From Anisakis pegreffii (Eukaryota; Nematoda; Chromadorea; Rhabditida; Anisakidae), in NCBI GenBank assembly GCA_035041965.1, contig JAPYMA010000127.1, positions 1 through 64,000 of the forward strand: a DNA stretch of 64,000 nt, read 5' to 3'. The first letter of the stretch is position 1, and every line of letters begins with the position of its first letter. The translations under genes and the position numbers were made by a program. This document shows positions 58,301 to 64,000 of this stretch, one piece after another. The notes below the pieces were generated by a model, which saw only the letters and a program-made list of their open reading frames with translations, was not told the DNA's origin and searched no databases.

Positions 58301-61300
58301 CCAAGAATATTTGATAATTAGAATATTTTGTCGGCAGATGCATAGTTTCTGGATCGCAAAATATGGAGAATCAGCAATAGTGTCCCTTATTTGGGGTATT
58401 CTGCGCTCAGAATAGGAACATACGATTGCTTTCGGTGTCTAGCTTCATGCTCTAAGTTGACTAAAAATGTAACCTGACGGAGTGGCCAGAGCAGAATCTT
58501 CCTCAGAAATGAAGCATTCATTGGTTGTTGTATCGAATTCAAACGACCTTAAAGAGACTGAATATCGAAACGTGACTCAATAATAAACACTTCACTCAGT
58601 TGCATAGCTATGAATTTTCCAGCAGACGGCTGGGAGAGCGCAAAATGGTCCGGTCCAAACAATAGCTGATTTTTAGGGTGTATTTATCCCTTCTTTAACC
58701 TTCCACGAGAGGGGGGAGGGGTGAGGGTGCAGCCTCTACGCTCCCACGCCCCTTTCGGACAAACAACTGATTTCAATTCATCTTTCAGTGGCCACATTAC
58801 ATCTAAGATCGTGCCTAATTGCTTTTGAGATACTTGCTAATCGCTGATTAATGATACTTGCAAATGAGACACTTAGAAAGAAATGAGAACGTGACTGATG
58901 CTTGCAAAATGAAAATTAAAGAAAGGAAGTATGCCCCTGCACAGGTCTGATCAATTCCAACGAATAGCTGCTTGCGACGAGAACTTTTGATTCGTAGTTT
59001 TGATGGAACGATGACCACGATGAGAGAGGAAAGGCTACGAGTCATTAACCCTAAGCATTGGTCGCAAGTCCGAGGAAATGAGCATGAATGTGACAGTAAA
59101 TACATTCGGTGTGAAACTGCCATTGTGAAATCAACTCGTCAAAGTGTAGCCACGGAAACATCATTCGTGACGAGCAAAAGAAAGAAGTTTTGATGAAATG
59201 TTGACCTGCAGAATAAAATCGATGATTCGATGCACTCTCGCATACAAGTACGAATATCGTGGATGCCCACCGAAATGTCTTTACCCAAAACCTCGTGATT
59301 TCTTGACATCACGTATTCAATTCTCTTATCACCACATCGATCCTCCTCTATAATTCAACTATCATTGATGATGATCGAAGCTGGATTAAGTGATCAAAAT
59401 TGATGATCAACGTTGGATGAATGTCCCAGTTTCACATTTTCGCAAAATTGTTCTGTTCCGTTCTCTTTCCGAATGTCATTTCTGTTTTATTCTACCATTC
59501 ATTTTTCTGAATCGTCCTGATGGGCATTGTTACGGTACTACGAATTTTAAATCTGCTATGACGCAGGGACAGAACGGCAAAAGAACAGTTCATGGAATGT
59601 GAGCATCACTAAATGGCTTCAGTAAAGGCAGAACCACCTTGTAACAATTGGTCACTGCATGAACCTACCATGAACACAATTGTTTTCATAATAACTAGTT
59701 CTGAGATTTTTTTTAAATTGACCAGATACCGTTCGATGTGACACTTGATTGATTTGACAAAACCTGAAGTGTAGAGAGAGTTTCATTCTCCAATCATTCA
59801 GATAACATTTACGAACCCAAAATTACTACTGTCGTCTATGATGTATCAACGATCAATATAAAAATGTCACGACATCTCACTTATATTTCATGAAACATTG
59901 TGAGCCATCCGTGACTGCCTTAGAAAGCATTAAACATCCTCATTGAGCATTAAAAAGCAGTTAGTTACAGTGCATGTCAGTCCGACAACCTGCTAAAATT
60001 GTTGAACGTAATCGAATGTTACGATAAGCATGCCTAACTAGGTACTGGTAAGGTATATCATATCGAATGTCGTCTTTTACATTCAATCGAACTATGCATT
60101 TTAATCAATTTATGCGTCAATTCAGATTTGAGGTTGTGCGAATGACATACCTGTCAGATCGGACGTAGTTGACCGAAAAACACCTCGAATTGTCGAGACA
60201 CGCATTCAAGCATTCATTTAGAGTGACCGCCGTCAGCTCACGTAATGCTTTCACGTGAAGTTTTCTAAAGTGGAACACCTCGAACGCATATGCTGCACGT
60301 TTGCATCTTTCTCCGACCCGTAAACACAGCTTTTCGAATAGATAAGTACGCTCTTTTGTGATTGACTTCATTGGCACCTTCTTAAATTAAATGATCGCAA
60401 TCATAAGATTTACCATTCTAAAATTCTCCTCTCATATCTAATAGTTAACAGGTAGCATAGATTCGTCAATGCTATATGAGATTATGGTCGTTGAGAGTTT
60501 ATTTAACTGAGCGTTAGTGAATTGAGAGAAACCTGAATGGGATGAGTGAAGAAAGCACATGACGGTGCTCTTGCGTTAAGGTAATTGAAGCCGGCACATT
60601 CAGTTCGTTTACCTGTCGCAGGATTTATGTTATCACGACAAAATTTTGCACATGTCAACATATCAATCTGAAATCATTTAGATGCCTTAGAAAGGTAATT
60701 TCATTCTTTCATCAATTCTTTGTACATCCTTTCCAATAGAGGACACTACGAATCTTGTGTTTGAGATAATGAGAGTTACGCAAACTGAAAATGCGTAACG
60801 GCTTTGCTACAAAAGTTCCATTCAGTGAACAGTGCTCCTTGATCAGTATACAGATAAGTTCTCCGCGAGAACAGAATAAACTCGATGAGAAGGATTTTGC
60901 ACCGTGAAAATTCGCCCTTCAAATCCCTTCCAACATTGAGACAGTTCCTGCTCATGATATGAATTCTCATCGCTTTGGTCTAGTCCTTTGAAAAATGTCG
61001 TCATTGATCGAAAAACTGCACGTTTCTTTCACATTCTATCCGTGGAAAATTCTATGATCGATCATAATATTGAACCAAAATGATGATTCATTATGAAATA
61101 CAATTCTGGTAGCAATTTCATCTTCTATCATTCATATTCGGAAACAAATTGAAGAATTCAAAAACTGAGTTGTGAATATTCGTTTAAAACTCATCACGAA
61201 CAACTGCTCAAGTGCTCAGACGAAATTTTTACCATTACGTTTTTGATGATGCAACATGAAACTTGTTTTTTCATGTCGCTTTCAATCGAACTGCGCTCAA

Positions 61301-63186
61301 TCACAATTCATTCGAGACCATTCCGCACTCAAAAACTTCCCTGTCTTTATTCGACTATTTCACCATCCTTTTCATTATTGTGAAATGAATTTGTTTGCTG
61401 AAGGTGACACTCGATAAAAGGTCAAATTATTCAGATTCGAGCAACAAACCATTGCAATAGCACTTGGAGTGCCTTCGAAGAACGCTTGACGCCTACGAAC
61501 AAATGTCATGTCCGTATCATCTGCACAAGTTCGTTGAAATTGATGTAAATCCGTGATTCCGTCCTCATCAACGACGTTCACCACAGCCATGGGTATGTCA
61601 TCGATCGTGAAATTCGTTTCCAACAGACTCGTCGCTTCAGTATCGTTACCATCCGCTTTCACTGAATAGGATTCGTTCAACAGGAATGATCAATCAATTA
61701 AGAAAAAGTTACTGAGGGTATTAGGTTTATCATTGTATGGTTTTATAATTGCAACCGTCGCTACTTGTTCAACTGCTCAGACGATCAGTTCGATGGAATA
61801 TTCCAAAACGATCACGTTCTCTGATAAAATTCATCAGTTTCCAAATTGCACTATTTTCATCAGGCTATCTAGGAAGTCTGATCGAATTTTTCAAAAGAGA
61901 TTGCGGCCCTGTCGATGTGCTTCGATTGTTCCGGTTCATCTCCCAGCGTTCAACAACATATTGTCATGCGTAAATGCTTTGAGCCCATCGTACAATTGCT
62001 GCCTGTCTACAAATCACTTCATCACCACTTTTCCCTTTGAGCATTTTTTTGCACTTCCTCACCACCTTACTTATCCGCGTTTTGCATCTACACCATCATA
62101 AGCCGAGACTAAAACAATCCATGAACATAGGTACCAGTCCAAGAACAGCGCATACGCCTACCGATATGTTGTTTCCAGTATGAAGTATCAATATGAAGCA
62201 AGCATTGAATTCTCGTAATCAGATATGAGAAGGCTCTTTAGCATTAATCCGCTTCATTTTCAATGACCAACACCTGCTGTTAATTGACGATTTATGAGTG
62301 CTCCAAGTTCACTAAATATTCTCCTAGGCTGCTCATAGCTGCTTTGCCCCTATTTGTTCATCTGCTTCTTGTCATCTGTGTTGCTGCCTACCATTCTGTT
62401 TATGTCAGGTGCACGATCACTTATAAAATGCCTGTATCACAACTACTATAATATATGCCAAACTACGGTGCAAACGGTCGAAACTATCATGAATTCGAAC
62501 ATTCTCAAATTAAAAAGTGTTGCGGCTTTCCCAGCACCACAACATCTGAACATACACTCATGTCGACACGGAATTTCTTAAGAATACGTTCCAAGTCGTC
62601 TTGTTGCGTGCTTTCAAACATTTTTTCGGTGATGGTTAGCGATATTGCTGATAAGAATATATTGCTCATTTAGTCACATAATTCTGGATGTTATACATAA
62701 TCTTCAATCTGCAATCTTCCAAAACTGTTCTACACGAATATTTGAGCATCCGTTTGCTTGGAAATTGATTTAAGATACATCGCAATTTTCATCAGCGGAC
62801 AAGTCAAAGTCGCGTGCGAATATTCGACACGGTCGGTCAAAATTTGCGATCGTGAAACGCTCTTTTATCTGTTCACCCACTGTATTATACATCGCGACAA
62901 TTAGGGTTCAAGTTCCAGTGCAATTAACGCACGTAATAACGAAAATCAAGACGTGATTCATTACTGAAAAAAATATGTGAACTCTTACCAATAAACTCAT
63001 TAATTCTAATACATTTCAACGTCCATTTAAAATGTTCCTTAATTGAGGTGTTAAAGATAGGGTAATGGACATAATGATGAGAGTTGCAATGTATCGTTAA
63101 TTCAATCCAGTCATTATTGCACCAGGAAAGGAACTCATCCGGCAATAAGGCTCTTTTCTTGAGATGATAATTACAACGAATGACTT
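52364..63186 (-). CDS. NOAH/NompA-type PAN-ZP transmembrane apical matrix protein, 5' incomplete
   Basis: Single-pass matrix protein of epidermis and dendritic caps. Resolved exons 5'->3': 62989-63186, 62779-62879, [unresolved], 61411-61661, 60852-60947, 60533-60667, 60151-60380, 59206-59301, [one missing], 57889-58102, 57245-57422, 56939-56996, 56669-56899, 55801-56387, 55244-55507, 54728-54826, 54436-54596, 54024-54178, 53568-53655, 53270-53417, 53043-53169, 52758-52845, 52364-52436. About five PAN/apple segments (for example CWKGFEG ... CAKFC; LNECLNACLDNSRCFSVNY; LEECIQMCLYKPDCYSLNF; SCQVACENALFNCVTFAY) precede a Ser/Thr-rich linker of ~195 residues. A ZP domain follows (NCLENGLQVIFKTGGQ ... 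RPVENVVIGDELTAVIESDV ... HCGIDRLRRSV), then one membrane segment (LTLFGSLLIMSVAIAI). The last intron is optional: without it the frame stops at 52613. C. elegans has noah-1 and noah-2, and I cannot tell which this is. Confidence 0.85.
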
Positions 63187-64000
63187 CTAAATTACGCGAA
63201 TTTGTGGACAACAGCTGATTCAAACATACGCTTCGTTATTTCATGAACTAATCGAATGCTGTGTGATTGAAATTGAAACGTCAAAAAGTTGAGACAGTTC
63301 ATGCTGTTGTCTAGAATTGATGATGAAAGCACAACAGAAGTAATCGCAGACAGACTGTTTTAAGATGTCATGAGGATTACTTGATGAGTCTCATTTGGTA
63401 TACCTTTTCAACAGAATACCGTTTTTGACTGATAGTGCAATGGTCAATGCAGTCAGCAAATGCTGCTTGAATAATTCCACGAAAAGGCATTAATTCGTGA
63501 TGTTTCAGCATACATGAGGGATTATCGAATCTAAACTGCAACAGTAGTCACACTGAGCTTCATGGACCGGATCGTGACTGATTCCTCGGATTGCGAATAC
63601 GCGAACATTATCGCAACTCAGATTTATTTTTATCTTTATGTTGGACGAAGCTTCAAGCGTTTGACAAAAAAGCGACACATCTGTTATTCGTTATCATTTA
63701 TTGCCTCTATGGATTGCCTCTTAAAATTGGTGAAATATTTCAGCGTAATCACAGGATTGCAATGATACATGTAATTTAATCAACTTTATAAATATCCTCG
63801 GTAAGGAAATCATTTCCTGTCCGCAGATTGATTACAGAAGTGAACAATGAACCGAGGAGAATCTTATAGAATTTCATAGATATTGCCCTTGAAACATTCA
63901 GTTTGGATGCAATCCTGTGAAGAGCTGAAAATAAACAGAAAACAGATAATCTTACCTATGCAAACAAAAATGATCACGATAAGAGCAACACCACAGCGAT
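63187..64000. other. Upstream part of the NOAH-type gene, exons not resolved
   Basis: At the window edge the minus strand reads RCGVALIVIIFVCI before a good donor (ATAG/GTAAGATT, donor near 63956), which would suit a signal peptide. I could not chain it to the exon at 62989-63186. Either the first exons lie here or the gene begins beyond the window. Confidence 0.3.

Overview
The window is nuclear DNA of a nematode. Three things show this. A complete flp-1 FMRFamide-like neuropeptide gene encodes PNFLRF-amide peptides. A five-PAN plus ZP cuticle protein of the NOAH/NompA type is present. The genes are split into many short exons with ordinary GT-AG introns. The genus cannot be fixed from the sequence. 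No bacterial or organellar signal was seen.

Layout. Positions 1-16100 are poor in genes and rich in repeats: a 390-bp tandem array (6120-7960), a large direct and inverted repeat cluster (12030-14230), and a weak three-exon candidate for a small secreted peptide (9568-9991, minus). Positions 16126-27522 (minus) hold a SNF2-family ATPase orthologous to TTF2/lodestar, with 29 resolved exons and one apparent single-base frameshift. A divergent intergenic region carrying a 187-bp foldback element separates it from a plus-strand gene with two LOTUS-like segments (28705-33489), whose last exon is duplicated. A small asparagine/serine-rich gene lies tail to tail with it (33687-34404, minus). Positions 35542-50613 (plus) are the IFT122/DAF-10 gene, resolved as 29 exons that join in frame into 1167 residues. 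Its 3.66-kb first intron contains the whole flp-1 gene on the opposite strand (36554-38131). Positions 52364-63186 (minus) are most of a NOAH-type gene, which converges on ift122 and is incomplete at its 5' end.

Relations. IFT122 is a core IFT-A subunit of sensory cilia. NOAH/NompA proteins form the extracellular cap and epidermal anchorage around ciliated dendrites. flp-1 is a neuronal peptide gene. A sensory/neuronal theme is therefore visible, although co-regulation is not shown. The flp-1-inside-daf-10 arrangement matches the adjacency of these genes in C. elegans as I recall it (both on cosmid F23B2), so the nesting is probably ancient. Exon boundaries were placed by eye, using splice consensus, reading phase and remembered family sequence.
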